Source of the DNA: Stromatinia cepivora
Lineage: Eukaryota; Ascomycota; Leotiomycetes; Helotiales; Sclerotiniaceae
Assembly: GCA_014898415.1 (NCBI GenBank)
Contig: RCTD01000002.1
Span: forward strand, 2,418,001 to 2,482,000
Reading direction: 5' to 3'
DNA: 64,000 bases
Shown here: piece by piece, positions 13,801 to 26,790 of the stretch
Layout: each line of letters opens with the position of its first letter
Position numbering within the stretch: position 1 is the stretch's first letter
Made by a program: the position numbers and the translations under genes
The notes under the pieces: generated by a model
The model's database searches: none
Seen by the model: the letters and a program-made list of their open reading frames with translations, nothing else
Told to the model about the DNA's origin: nothing

Positions 13801-16800
13801 CATCCATCTATCTGCACGCCGAGGAGTAGATCATACGTATATTCATTTGTTTACTGGACCAAAAGTCCAAACGTGGATGAATGCACCGCATCACCAGCAT
13901 CATTCATACCTCATTGATCATGGATTCGAAGGTAACGTTAACATAGCATATCAACCTACGTACATAAGGATCACGCCTTCTGGTCCCTGAGGCTTGTTTC
14001 CACCGAGCAGAGCACAGGATTTGGTTGCGCATCGCATCGCACATCGTACGGAGCCTCCGCAGCAGCAACTAATGTAATGCTCGCCGCGTAAGGCTGAAGA
14101 AAAATGTGTGTGTGTGTGGCATTTGTGCAGTGCGTTCTGCGTTCTGCGTTCCTTGTGAAGCCACCTCTATATCCCCTATTCAGACGCCGAGTAGAAAGCT
14201 CTCGCCAGATTGGTAGATTCATTTGATCATTTGATATCAACACTTCTTTTTACCACCCACACATCTACCACCTCTCATGCAATATCTCAAACCCCCATAC
14301 TTTTCACTTCACCGCCGTCGATCATGTATTTTCAATTTCCGTTGTAAAAGCGTCCAGAGCTTTGCACGAAAAGGTCGAGGATTTGGGGATTTTCACGTGG
14401 GATTTGTTAGCTGCTTTGCCCTACTTTCCTATTCGGGGTATTTAACACACATTAAACGGAATATGCTTGTCTGAATTTCTTTTCTTTTGTTACAACTGGC
14501 ATTTTGGATCTAGGTAATTGCTAGTAACGAAATTAATAATTCCGTCTGTTTGGGATAGGTATTTTTTTCCCCTTCGGGATTCAAGGCATTACCTACACTA
14601 GTTTTTTTTCTATTCCTAGATATCAGTGGATTATTACGAATATATTGCAAATCCTACAGAGCGTAGAAAAAAAAGGATATCTGTGCCACATTATTGGGGG
14701 CTGGTTTCGAAAGTGCCAAGATCCATTTTCCGTCCTGGTGGCTCAAATAAGTATAGGGGAGGGAAAATCATATACCCAATTTGGAAACACATTTATGATA
14801 TATCCCGCGAATTTCATCCTTGAAAGAGAGATCGAGGACATTCGTATATCGAACCAATCAAAAGTCATAAATTTCTAGTAATGAGGAGAAGATCTACTAT
14901 CTGGTTAAAGGGCAAAGCTTCTGGTTCTTTTCTTCATTCATACTTCCAGGAAGTTCTATCTCGGCAATGTCCTTCGCAGGTCGTCGTCGCGGCGATTGTT
15001 CATGCACTTTATTTGATGGCGGGCGGTAAGCACTTCACTCGATTCTTATTTTGATACTTTAAATACATACTGATCTACGATTAAAGCCAAACTTTACTCA
15101 CAAGCGCTGCTTAGAAACACAACTCTATGGACGCTCCACGGTTGGCAGCGGGGACAACCAAGACGGCGTGGATCCCACTTAGCGATTAACTTGGGTACGG
15201 TGACCTTATTAAGGTCCTCCCCATAGTACGCATTCGCTTGGACCCTGAGGATTCATGAAGATCCATTATTCATCAACCCATATGGTGAATCTTTCATATG
15301 ATCACGGGAATTTCCGTCGCTGCAGTGGACGGTAGGAGTCACAGCGGGGAGAGTGGACCGGTTGACCTTTTCCACTGTTTGGGTTCTTGGAAGGCCCTTA
15401 TTAAGCATCTTTCCTCTGTATCCTTATATTGCAATATTGACTCGTGATAAGTTTTCATATGGGTTATGGAGCGACTAAATGCGCCGCAATGAAATAGACG
15501 ACGGGGTTGATCATTACGTTTGATCCATTTGCATGGTGCCTATTCCGTGGATGGATACGGAACACGGAATACGGGTAATGGAATTCCCTTTTCCTGTGCG
15601 GAAGAGTACTGCCGCGTGAATGATATCGGGAGTCCACTGAATGAACTGTCTTGTCTTGATCTTTTTGAATCAACAACTAGCAGCATCCTACGCCGAACTT
15701 TAAACATTTGCTTTGCAGTCTACTGGTTGTATACGCCATAGGTTGAAGATGTCGCTCCGTAAACTACGGGGTCCTCATGTATATAAAACCTTATCTCCAT
15801 CGGAAAAAATACCATGTGAAAGACAGGCCAGCCATGTGGTTACAGAAACTCTGTTTGGGCCAGATATTCAACATCCCTGCGCAAAAACATGCAGGGTAGA
15901 GATAACTCCGTAGATAGACAGATAAATAGCTTCCCCATGCTCCCAATTCAGTAACTCGTATTTTTGTAAACGGACGTGCTTTAAAACAATAGATGATATC
16001 TTTGAATACTGGAGAATCTCGCCGATTCTGGACCGTCTAACAATAAAACGGCGGTGCATTTGCTGTCGGTGACTTTTTCACGTAATGTGGTGAATGGAGG
16101 AAAGTGGGAAATGTGGTTAGGGGTGCCTCGAGTGGAAACTTGCATTTAGATGCGTCTTCCTTTGAGCTAAATGCACAAAAAAATCCCTTATGAAACGAGG
16201 GGGAGCTCGGTTACAGATTGAGCTGCCATCTAAACCATCTCATTTGAAAATCCCCAATTCCCTCAAGAATTGAAGAAGTCGATATCTGGATTGAGAGCAC
16301 AGGTCCGAGTCAAGATAATTCATTATCATATAAGGTTACCTTCTCATGACGAGACTTCAAAAGATACCTTAACATGGAGGGAGGTATTTTTTTGATGGTG
16401 ATTTTGCTTTTCATTGATATCTCCACAAATGCTAAAATGCCAATTGCCATGTCTGATCCTTGCAGCACATTTATCCCATCTATTCTATTAAGCCTATCAA
16501 TTTCTGAAGTACATATCGTTGATTCGCATTTGTTCCGAACCTGGGTTTGCCAATTCTTTTCTTTCAAAGAGCAGGCCAGAATAAATATTTTCTTCACCCA
16601 GATGATCCGAGGAAATAATCTTCTCAATCAATCTTAACAATGATGATCCCATTGACCCTTAGATAATTTATGATGCTGCCGAGCCTGATCCAATGTTTCG
16701 GCTTGCCAAAATTGCCATGTGCATGTAAATTATTATCCATCCGAACAAAATACCTTGTTCTTGCCCAGGCTTCCATTAATCTTCAAACGCGAATACGCCA

Positions 16801-19650
16801 TCCAGGTACCCAATTGAATGGAAGAGATATCCTCACAAATCAAGTTTTGATCTCCAATTCGCAATCGGTCGGGATAATATTGCACCTTTTCTTGTTCCGC
16901 CGCTCGCGGCATTAAGGAACCTTTCCGTTTCTGATTCCGGGCACATACGTATGATATGTTCGTATGCCAGTCGTGAGGTCAAATGATTAAGAGTCTTCCC
17001 AGCATTCAGGTATTGGAAAGGGCGCAGTGCATCCACGCCGAAATGTGATATCTTTAATCATCACCGCTTCGAGTAAGGATCCTCAGACTGGCGGATTGGA
17101 AAGTTGTGACGGATCGTGGAGGGAAAGAAAAAAGATGCTGGTATTGACTTTGCGGTCTCGAACATAGATGGAGTGGTGGGTGATTCATCGTGCATGTGAA
17201 TTATTGAGTGTTTCCATAATTTCCATACTTTGCTTACCTTGCTCGATTTTTGGCAATCGTGCCTTGTGCGGGGGTTGTTCGGTTTAGGTCGCTTTTGCAT
17301 ACCATTGCATGGCAGCGATTTTGGGACGGGATTCGTTCCTTGTCGCGTTCTGAACCATCCAATCTCGCAACTGAGGCTCTGTTCCTCTAGGCAATCTCTA
17401 CGCGGTAAAAAGATTCAAGATACCGGTGTGGTATGGTGTGGTGTGGTGAAAGTTTGGTAACTTTTTATACGTAGCCTTCCATTACATTGGGGCATACTTG
17501 TGTGTAATAAATGATTTATATTACATTTATCCAATGTTTGAGGCTCGATACTCTGTCGAATGCCAAGATCTCGGTTGTCCCCATCAAGTTTTTCCATTTG
17601 GCGCGTTAACCTTTGCTTAATGGTCGCAAACCACCAACTGTTGTTGTTTTGTATGTGACAATTGTGTATCCCAACTGTTGTTTGATTAATTTACACGCGG
17701 ATAGCTAATGTTGCATATCCGAAATCGACAACAAAGTCCCGAATTACGCTGACTGTGCTTTGAACTGCCGATATGTTGGAGTTTTGACTCTTTGCATGAG
17801 AGGAGAGGTACGAATAGAGTGGGATTTCGGGACCGATGTCGGGCTGACTCGGTGTACTATTCCAGAAATTTCGTCGGTAGATTTCATAACTGCTGATTTG
17901 ATCAGTATCAATTCATTAAGTAGATAGTTTTTGGCTTCAGTATACGAAGGCTCTTGGCGTATATGGGAAATTGCAGGACCTGTTTAGCCAAGGCAGTAAT
18001 TTTCCTCATTCCATTTCGTCTTGCTCTGGTCTGATTTTACGCCACATAAGAGGCACAGCATAGTAGCTGGAAAGAAAGGGGTCCTTGTTGCAGAATGAGA
18101 AGCTAACCAAAGATGATAGGATAGCAAGGGACTTGTGTGTATGGTGGATGACTTTCTATTCTTTTGCGGCTCAAATGATTCCTACTGTTTGCAACCTTGC
18201 GGGCGTCGAGCACCTGCAGTTGTTGTCATGATTGATGAGGCTCAATGACTTTTTGGTTATAATATTAGATCTAGATGTGAAAGCGAGGTGGAAACAATGA
18301 AGATCAGTTGCGAAAAACATCTCCGCTTACGCTCAGTACAATCGTAAAGATTCCTAAGCAAGGCAATAAATAGTTCTTGGACCAATGAAAGAAGTAGAAG
18401 ACGAAACTTTCCTTCCTTGAAGCTAATGATGAAGCAAGTGAGATCGGTCCAGCACCTGCTGAATGACGAATCCATCTCTCTACTCTCTCCATCAATCAAA
18501 CGCAACCCTTTTCCCTCAGGGACGTAGTTCATAATACACTAGCACTGTTTCGAACTGTCTTTAAGTCCCTATGTATGTTTCGAAATGAAGCTGAATGTAT
18601 CATTGAAATGCTAATAAGACCCTGACAATTTAGGTTCCTCTCCTTCGCTCTTTCCTATCCGTAAATGAAGATTCCGGTATATTGCAATGGTAATTCCCAA
18701 TGAGTGCAGTGACTCCATCCACTCCCACCCAGTTCGGATTAAAACAACCAAACAAACATGGCTGAATGTGAAATTGCTATTTATATAGACTCTTCACGCA
18801 CAATATAAGAGGAGAATCCTCATGTATTCTCTCTCCATCCAATTGTTGAGGACTCGGTTATTCAACACTTTCTGGATTTGAGCTGTTGCTCATAATTAAA
18901 AGCTAAAATGAAAAGTCAAACATATTGTCTATCTTGAATCTTTCTTCTCTAATGTCCATTTGTATTACAACCTGCTTCTGCTGGGTGCGATCACAATCAA
19001 AGAGTAGTTCTCATGATCAACTCAATAACTTATTGATGATAAAACACAAAGATGAATTGTCGCTCCATGATTTTGGCCGGCCGCACTTTAGGAAGGAAGA
19101 AGTGATACTATACCTACCACAACCTTAATATAAAAGTGACTCCATTCGTTCCTCTTCAAGTGATATTTGCGAGGTTTTACATGTGAAGGTCACAAGGGCA
19201 GATCCTGTTTCATATGCCATCACCTTTTTGTCGTTTTCCCAGTGTTCGGAATATTTCTTTCAGATTGAGGGCTACTTTGAAGTTCGCGAGACTTTCTCCC
19301 ACGGGCCGTGCTAACCTCTGAATCTAAATCGTTGATGGAATTATTATACATTAAGCTTAAAGTTTCTTTGCATCATCAAGTCAAAACATTTATGGCTTTC
19401 GTGAGATCACATAAGTTGGAATCAATGAAGTTAAACATTGCTGGCATGACCATGATATTCACAGAATATTATAAAGGAACCCTATTGTAAATATTATGCA
19501 AAAAGAAAATCTGAATTTATCATTATTTTGGCGCCGACTTAGGTCAATCGACACCTTGTTGCGTGGTACACCTGATCATTGTTCTTCCTTGTGCCGAAAC
19601 TGTCACAGTAAGAACACATAATCATAACCATATGCCCCTTTTGGGCCATC
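7864..19650. other. 11.8-kb gene-poor stretch
   Basis: No gene could be supported across this interval. Base composition is ordinary, unlike the AT-rich transposon islands, so it is not obviously RIP-affected. Open frames are scattered, short and often begin at non-ATG codons. A minus-strand frame at 17036-16833 and another at 16627-16310 look peptide-like but show no recognisable family. Simple tracts are minor, such as a TG run near 14106-14118. Confidence 0.45.
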
Positions 19651-20128
19651 TTATTTCTCACCGACCCCGTTCTCCGAGTCTCCACCAGTTACCTGCGTCT
19701 CCTTTGCCTCCTTCGAGTCCTCGCGCTTCTCCCATTCCTCAGCCATCAATACCTGGAAGTTCAATTCCTCCACTGCGATTTTTCTTGCTTGATCTATTTT
19801 CAGTTAGTCAGCCGTTTTGAACGGAGTAACAAGAATTTTTACCAATAGCTCGCAATTTCTCCAATGCTGGAAGTTTTTTGCTCAGCTGGTAGTATTTATC
19901 GGTTATCTTCTCCTTATACTCAGCCGAGTGCTTGTCAGCAGGGCTATTCATACGCGGTGGCTCGTAGAATTCCTTCCAGACTCTGAGTTTCTTTGCGCGG
20001 TTGATTTCCATGGATTTTGCTACCTTCTGGCAAAATTCGATCATGGTTGGCACGAGATCGTCATCTAGACCATCAAGCATAGCCTCCACTTCACGTCTGA
20101 CTTCGTTCATTTTGCTTTCTGGGTCCAT
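19651..20128 (-). CDS. Small charged protein of unknown function
   Basis: Two exons (20128-19843 and 19793-19651) join across a 49-nt intron (GTAAAA..AATAG) to give 142 residues. The join is convincing because exon 2 continues a highly charged helical sequence (RAI/DQARKIAVEELNFQ) to a stop. The protein starts MDPESKMNEVRREVEAML, is rich in Glu, Lys and Arg, has several amphipathic helices, and ends in an acidic, Gly-rich tail. I do not recognise a family. The frame is open another 49 codons upstream, but without an ATG, so I place the start at 20128; an extra 5' exon is possible. It reads toward the same side as the dioxygenase gene 0.8 kb upstream. Confidence 0.6.
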
Positions 20129-20961
20129 GACTTTGGTGCCAATGCCTGAGAAATTAAGGGCGAGGCTGTATTTTGAGTGTGGTCTCGTGGGAATTGATGA
20201 TTGAATAAGAGCTCGTGATGGAACTGCGGGTAATTCTGGGTTTGGAAAGATGTAGGTGAAGATCGACGGGTGCAATGGGTGGTTGATTGTGGAGATGGAC
20301 TGGCGCGATGGTCAAATTGTCAACGTAAGAGAGAGTGAAAGATAGTCAATCAAAGTAAATGGTAGCTATCATGCAAGCCTGTACTAGCTGTCAGTAGCTT
20401 TGATCAGCACGAAAAAGTTCAACGAGGTCTTACCAACTGTGCGGGCCTTTGGTACCCAAATTGGGGATCCTTATGAAGCTCAGGAAGATGAACGCGGTCG
20501 ATCGATTTGCTATAAGACTTTGCAAATTATTTAAGAAGGGAGGAATATTTTGAAGGGAGGAATATTTGAAGGGAAGATTGTTGAACTTTAATATTAATGG
20601 GCATGGAGAAGTTCTGCTGTGAAACCAGTCGGTGACTGTACAATGGACTCTTCGATTTCTTATGACAAAGAGACTGCAGGAACCAAACCATACAAAACCA
20701 TACAAAACCATACAAAACTGTACAGAAACTCTCTGGGGAGGATATGAGAGATATTGAGGGATTGTAGTAGTTTCATTCACTAATAACCCTTATGACAACC
20801 GTACTAATGGTGAAAGAAGAATATCCAATAATTAATTTGCAGAAAACTTAAGAATGGACCTCCCATCCGGCTACATATAGTAATTTTCAGTAATCCAGAA
20901 CATCACTGCACACAATCTGCCAAATACCTGGCACGGATTCCTGTCTTATGATCATTCAATC
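20129..20961. other. Intergenic with a 10-bp tandem repeat
   Basis: This interval holds the leader of the small gene and the 3' flank of the dioxygenase gene. A CATACAAAAC unit is repeated about three times near 20688-20720, and GGAGGAATATTT is repeated twice near 20538-20570. No gene is seen. Confidence 0.5.
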
Positions 20962-21925
20962 TCAGCCATCCAATGAATAGCCTACTTCACCACTTTCATT
21001 CGCCATCTTCAGCAATCTCTCCCTCATTCCTCCTGCCCTCTTTCTCTCCTCTTCATTCAGGACACTAAGATCAATATCACCAACCCACTAAAATCACCAA
21101 TGAATCAGAATTATCGCTTAACGGCTATTCACTCCAAGTGGTAGAATAGATTCAACTCACCTCTCTCAATCCATGTTGTAGCACGTTCCTCGCCCTCACT
21201 CCTTTCCCATTCCTATGCCCCACACTTCCGTGCAATGTTGCCCTCTCCTTACTACTTTCATACTTTCCCCTATGCAAAATATTGTTATCATAAAACACCA
21301 CATCACCTGCTTTCATTTGAACTCTAATCTCGCCCTCTACTCCTGTTGCATATTCACTCATCTCTCTCTCTGCATCGGTTCTAGCTCTCTTGTGAGATCG
21401 GGGAACTACAATGAGAGACGCATCATCATATAATGCCAAATTCCACTGCGCATGCCATGCCGGTTCCGCCAATCTCGCAAGTTCCTCTTCAGCCGTGGCA
21501 GAAGATGGGATATCGTCCCGATGCCAACGGAGCTCAAAATCGCGATCAGGACGAATCAACAGGTTAAACAATTCCATGACTAAATCATCATCCTCACACT
21601 GCAGAAGCTCTTTTACCACGCTTAACATTTTATCCGAGAAGTATATCTTGATGAATGATGGCGAAGTTGGAAGTTTGGGATGCATAAGTGATTGAACACC
21701 CCAGATACCATCTTTTGCAGGTGACTCCCCTTCACCTATATTCCATGGTGGGAATTGTTTGGGAAGTGTGCGAACGTATGGCCATGAGCCAGAGCGAGCG
21801 AGATCGACAGTCCTTTTCGCTTCGAGACGGAGAGAATCAACCTCTGTCTGACTCAGAAGAGAGGGAATGAGAACAAAGCCATCTTGTTCGAGAGATTCGA
21901 GGAGTGTTGATTTTTGTTTTGACAT
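20962..21925 (-). CDS. Phytanoyl-CoA dioxygenase (PhyH) family oxygenase
   Basis: Two exons (21925-21161 and 21087-20962) joined across a 73-nt intron (GTGAGT..TTTTAG) encode 296 residues. The fold is that of Fe(II)/2-oxoglutarate dioxygenases of the PhyH family. The iron ligands can be read as His135-x-Asp137 in RWHRDDIP and distal His218 in NNILHRGKY, with Arg228 ten residues later as the likely 2-oxoglutarate anchor. The N-terminus, EQDGFVLIPSLLSQTEVDSLR, is the usual start of the family. Exon 2 continues as LREWVGDIDLSVLNEEER and ends at a TGA. Substrate is unknown; fungal members act on lipids or secondary metabolites. No signal peptide or PTS1 is apparent. A RIP-degraded transposon ends only 71 bp upstream of its ATG, so promoter function may be altered. 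Confidence 0.85.
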
Positions 21926-21996
21926 TTTCGATATTATTTGTTTGATTATTGGAAGCAGGAGATAGAGTTAGGGCTGAGCAAAGTGTTATATGGCTA

Positions 21997-24026
21997 CAGA
22001 AAAACTTGGCTATACCGGACTGGGATATACCGGAATCTTGGATATACCGGAATTTTTTCTCCTTTTTTCCGAAATTTATATAGGAATACCGGAATTTCGA
22101 TGAAAATTGAAATACTGGATTGAATTAATTGAATTCCGATATAAACCCTTATTATTGATCAATATACTATATACTAATAAGGATGAATCTTTGAATATAG
22201 CAACATTATTGTCATCGTTATTGTTGTCATCGAAAAAGTCGAAAAGAGTTGGTTATTATAATCCTCGAATCAATTCATTAAATCAACAAAAAAAAGTTTT
22301 AAGAGTATAATAACAGAATCTTAAATATAGGAAAAAAAGGTACAATGATGTAATAGTATAGTACAAAGCTTAATATAATATAGAATTGAAGAAATCGATT
22401 ATTAATGATTTTTTAAATACGAAATTCGAATAATTCAATCGAACAGAATTTATATAATACGAATTAAATCAATATAAGACTCGGCCTCCTGTATACTCTG
22501 TTCTCGAAGAAGTTCTATTTGAATGGCAGATTCGATACAATCGTTACCCTGATACAGGATTTATTATAAACAATATTTTATATCTAAAAGTTATAGAATT
22601 CTGGAAAAAGTTTTCTGAATATAAAAATAAACCTCTGCCATTCGATGAAGGGAAGATTTGATCAATTGGTTTTATTGATGATTTCAAAAAATATAATTCT
22701 ATATAAGAAAAATATCGATTCGGTAAAGGAGCTTCTATAGATATAGGTTTTGAATTAGAAATTATAATGGAAAAGATATAATATATTGCAATTTTATATG
22801 ATACAAATGATATCTATAATTACAATGAAATAGAGTTTTTTTGGAAAAATAGATCAGATCGTATACTTTCTATATTCAAATTTGTCAATAGAAAAAAGGA
22901 AAAAGCTTAATTCATAATATTTCTTATTAGCAATTCTATAAGTATTTATAAATTTTTTTTATAGATTATTAAAAAAGTATATATTCCATAAATATTTAAA
23001 AGATCAAGATTGATAATTTTCAATAGTTTAGGAATAAAATATCAATCGAATTCGAAGTCCTGAATAAATAATAGGATTTTCGTTGAATATCTTATATAAT
23101 TCAATAGAATTATAAAGTAGATAAAAAAAAAAGCTTTATTTATTATAAATAATTTCTTTATATATAAATTAATTATTATTATTTTTCTTGAAATTAACAA
23201 ATTATATAATACAAAGATTATATAATTACTTTCAAATTCTATATCTAAATTTCAATTTTTCGATCAAAGTATTATATAGAATTGGAAATTCTATCTACAA
23301 TAACAAACTATTAGATTTATAATTAAATACTTTAATAATAATCTGAATTATTCTAAAAAGTTTGATATTCTAAAAATAATTAGATAAAGAATATTAATTT
23401 GGGAAAACATCAAAACGAATATTATTTCGAATTACTAGAATAAATTATAATATATCGATCTAGGATTGTAATCTTTGATATTATTAATGATATAACAAAA
23501 TTCTAAAAAGGCTTTAGAATCTTTATGTTTTATTTTAATACAATTAAAGCATTAAAGTATTATAATTAATATCCTTAATATACAAAAGTATATTTTATTT
23601 TATTCAAAATATATTATTAAAAACAATAATAATCTGGATATTCTAATTGATAATATTATTCAAGCTAAAAAGATGATTAAAGAAAATAAAGAAGATAATA
23701 AAATAAAGAAAGAAATTGAACCTTCTATTAATGATTTTAAAGTTTTTAAAGTTATTCAGATTCTAATTAAATATCAAAAATAGTAAGGTATTCTTAATAT
23801 AAATTTAATTAAGAATTTATATAAAAAAAAATGTAAAATAGAATTTAAATTTGATTAAGGGAGAGTACAAGATATTATATTAGATTATTTTAATATAGAA
23901 TGAAATTGATGATTTTGAATTGCATAATATTGATACCTTGATACCTTACCATTTTTATACCGGAATCTTGGATATACCGGATTTGATTGGTCGAAAATCT
24001 CAGTCCGGTATAACCAAGTTCTTCTG
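21997..24026 (+). mobile_element. RIP-degraded pogo/Tigger-like DNA transposon
   Basis: A 2,030-bp element is bounded by terminal inverted repeats of about 30 bp, starting CAGAAAAACTTGG on the left and CAGAAGAACTTGG on the right (read inward). The mismatches between them are transitions. It is flanked by TA on both sides (21995-21996 and 24027-24028), the target duplication of the Tc1/mariner/pogo superfamily. The interior is extremely AT-rich and contains the remains of a CENP-B-type DNA-binding domain (about 22479-22700), which places it with pogo/Tigger/Fot-type elements. Many stops are present, so it cannot encode an active transposase. The AT-rich composition stops at the repeat ends, so RIP was confined to the element. 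It sits between the PhyH-like gene and the alpha-galactosidase gene. Confidence 0.85.
22479..22700 (+). pseudogene. Transposase relic, CENP-B-type HTH domain
   Basis: In one forward frame this segment reads like the CENP-B/Tigger helix-turn-helix domain: RPPVYSVLEEVLFEWQIRY, then a hydrophobic helix, then FDEGKI, a TGA, and SIGFIDDFKKYN. The stop falls where the family usually has Trp, so a TGG-to-TGA change by RIP explains it. Upstream (about 22107-22310) the sequence also reads open in places, and downstream the DDE catalytic part is too decayed to recognise by eye. Confidence 0.7.
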
Positions 24027-24423
24027 TAGCTGCTATTTGTTAAGGGGTGAATATACCATATCATGTGCACGTGATGATATCATGAAGGGATGTTGGTGGG
24101 ATATCCTCGGAGTTAAACATCCGTCCATTGAATATATTGATGCGGGGCTGCGTTTGGCGGGGTAATTTGCTGTAACGTAGCAGCCGCCAATTTTGCGCAG
24201 GAAATTTCTCGTATTTTCAAGCTGAAAAAGGAGCTGAACGCCCTTATTTACAATTGATATCTGCATAACTTGCTGCTTAACACCCGACTTTCACGTGATA
24301 TTATAGAAATATATTCTAAATGGTGTTTCCTAGTGCTAGTCATTCAAATACGCTTAATACGTATGGTAGGATGATTTCTAAACCCCAGGATATAGAAAAT
24401 TTCTCCAAACATGACCCGGGCGT
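24027..24423. other. Spacer between transposon and alpha-galactosidase gene
   Basis: This holds the 3' flank of the alpha-galactosidase gene. It includes an 8-bp palindrome TCACGTGA at 24291-24298, which could be a bHLH-type site or chance. No gene is seen. Confidence 0.4.
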
Positions 24424-26086
24424 TCATTGGCCAATAACATTGATCCCACTGGGTAGCCCGAACACTTGACTGTTACTTTCAAACTGACACTTCGCTGTTA
24501 TAACATCTCCATCATCAGTCTCAGCCAAACATGCACCAGTACTACGGCTAACGAGATTACCAGTAACATAGTACTCCCACTTTTGGGTCTTGTTCCCAGA
24601 ACACGCAGTCAGTGATGCCTTTCCACCCCCAAGATCCGTTAGACACTTAGAGGTATCAAATATCCCCCTGATAGTGTCGTCTTCAATCGTTTGCCATACT
24701 TGCTCATCTGATCCGACAGAGCCTGCCCATGCTAGGCCCTGAGGCGAGTAGGTGAGGGCATTTAGTGAAGCTGTGTTGAAAATCATGCCTGTGGGTGTGA
24801 CGTCTAGATCCCCATATCCAGCAGAAATGCGATATACTGCAGTACCATGAGAAGGCACACTGACGGCTGTGACAAATTTAGACGTGGATAATGATATTCC
24901 TGTCCATAAGTCTTTCACTTTGACTGTTGAAGCCGAGATACCAATCCTCTGAAATGGTATTTTGTAACTTGCGGTGAAGTTGCCTCGATTGATAACAGTG
25001 AGAAGTCGACCACCATTAGCTAGACTTCTGGTCAAAATATCCCAGGTGCCATCTTGGCTAACAAGTGTAGCCTGTAGTGCCAGTGAGTCTTGATTGACGT
25101 CGATTAGATCTTTATTCGTGAGATAAGCAATCTCATCTGCACTGAACGCCGTAATATAAGCACTGATAATGAGAGGGGCCGAAAGTGAGGCCCAGATAGC
25201 GAAATGCGACCTCTTCTCATTAAGCGATAGATCAAAGTGGTCGACAATGAGGAAATCTGGATCGTTGAAGTAACCAGGTTTCTGATATCGTGCCAGTCGT
25301 ACTTCTTGTCCATAGTTGAACATGATAGAGTCCCATCCAGTGATGTCCGGCCAGTATGAAGTTGAGTTCCAAACCAGGGTATCACGCGAGTGACGAGCAA
25401 GCTGCCCGTATTTTGGAACCCAGCCCATCACAGTATACCAATCCGTTAAATTATCCTGCTCTGCAAAATATGCCGGAGCTGACTCTGAAAAAATGAGGGG
25501 TTTCTCCATAGCACTTAACACGCTATGCCAATGTCCATAAACAAGCTCATACTCTTGTTCCGTTGCAACAGGCATATTACAGCCATCGACTTTCAGGTAA
25601 TCGAAGCCCCAAGAGGCAAAAGCTTGAGCATCAAGCTCCTCATACCCATACGATCCCGGATATCCGCCACAACTGTTGATTCCAGCATCAGTGTAAATTC
25701 CCGAATTAAAACCCAAGCTTTTCAGATAGCTGGTCAACCATGGGAGTCCGCGTGGAAACTTTTCAGTGTTCCATAGCAAACTCCCATTGGGTTCCCGACT
25801 ACCCTTACTCCAACAATCATCTAGATTGAGCCGATTGTAACCTGCCGCAAGTAGGCCTTTTTCCACCATGGCCTGAGCGGTCTCAATAAACAGCGATTCG
25901 TTAAGACCACACATAAATGCTGACCAATTATTGAATCCTTGAAGCTCAGTTAGAAATTATCGTTAAAGATACTTTAGGAGTCTTCATACCCATCGGAGGA
26001 GTAGGTTGAAGTACTGAAGCACCGACAGTGACATCGTATAACACCACCCCAGCAAGAAGAAGATGTCTCAAGAATGAGGAAGACAT
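24424..26086 (-). CDS. Secreted alpha-galactosidase, glycoside hydrolase family 27
   Basis: Two exons (26086-25990 and 25937-24424) joined across a 52-nt intron (GTATGA..TTCAAG) give 536 residues. Exon 1 supplies a signal peptide (MSSSFLRHLLLAGVVLYDV) and the family start PTPPMG, continued by FNNWSAFMC in exon 2. The GH27 barrel shows NLDDCW, GIYTDAG, YLKVDGCN with the nucleophile Asp at about 150, and PGYFNDPDFLIVDHFDLS. A C-terminal Cys-containing segment (about 430-536; KCLTDLGGG, GKASLTACSG, QKWEY, QVFGLPSG) resembles a short ricin-B/CBM13-like carbohydrate-binding unit. The enzyme would remove terminal alpha-galactose from plant galactosides outside the cell. The proton donor could not be assigned with certainty by eye. 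The gene appears intact although a transposon lies 0.4 kb beyond its stop. Confidence 0.92.
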
Positions 26087-26790
26087 CGGATTTGAATAGA
26101 TTTCGGGAACGATCGAATGCAAGACTATAAAAGGACCTTAAAATTTTTGTAAACCTTTCTTTGAGGTCAACTTTTTGAAATAGATAGCAAGGCATTGATC
26201 GACATCTTATAAACCTCTAGATATTTAAAGAGGTTGGAATTCCATGATAAGAATTATATGCAAAGGAACATGCATTGGGCGAATAAGCAGGTGGTTCACG
26301 GGACTCGCTGTAACACTGCAGATCCGAAAATGTCCGGCATCTTCAGCTTCCCCGCAATTACAGGTCCAAAATTGTCTTCGGTTTACGCTGGGTAGTCCAA
26401 ATGCGAATCAAATTGCCTACATGAGTGGGATGATAGTGTATTGAGTTGAATTGATAACTGGAACGTTGCGCCGCGCCTGCAGCAAGGTAGTGCCCAATTA
26501 TCTATTTCAGAAAGTTTCGTTGCTTGACCGAAAGTTGACCTTAAAACATTGCAAGGCAAATCATTTCCGCAACTTTGCCAAAATGCAAGAATGAACTTGC
26601 AGCTTTCACCCTGGACAGCCACACTTTTCAAGCGTTGTTATGCGGTATGACCTAACCAAGTCAACATTGATCCGCATGTAAAATATTAAACAAGTCTAAT
26701 ATAAAAATAGTCGAAAAAACCTAAACCTTTTGCACTTATATGTGGTGACTCAACCTGCATGTATCTGTAGAACTATATGGGCAGCCCATA
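26087..26790. other. Alpha-galactosidase promoter side, no gene seen
   Basis: Upstream flank of the alpha-galactosidase gene. Open frames here are short and have no recognisable content. Confidence 0.4.

Noticed and set aside
16310..17040. Minus-strand peptide-like frames (FGVDALRPF, CPESETERFL)
   Set aside because: Slight resemblance to a carrier-protein motif, but the frames are short, broken and lack any neighbouring domain.
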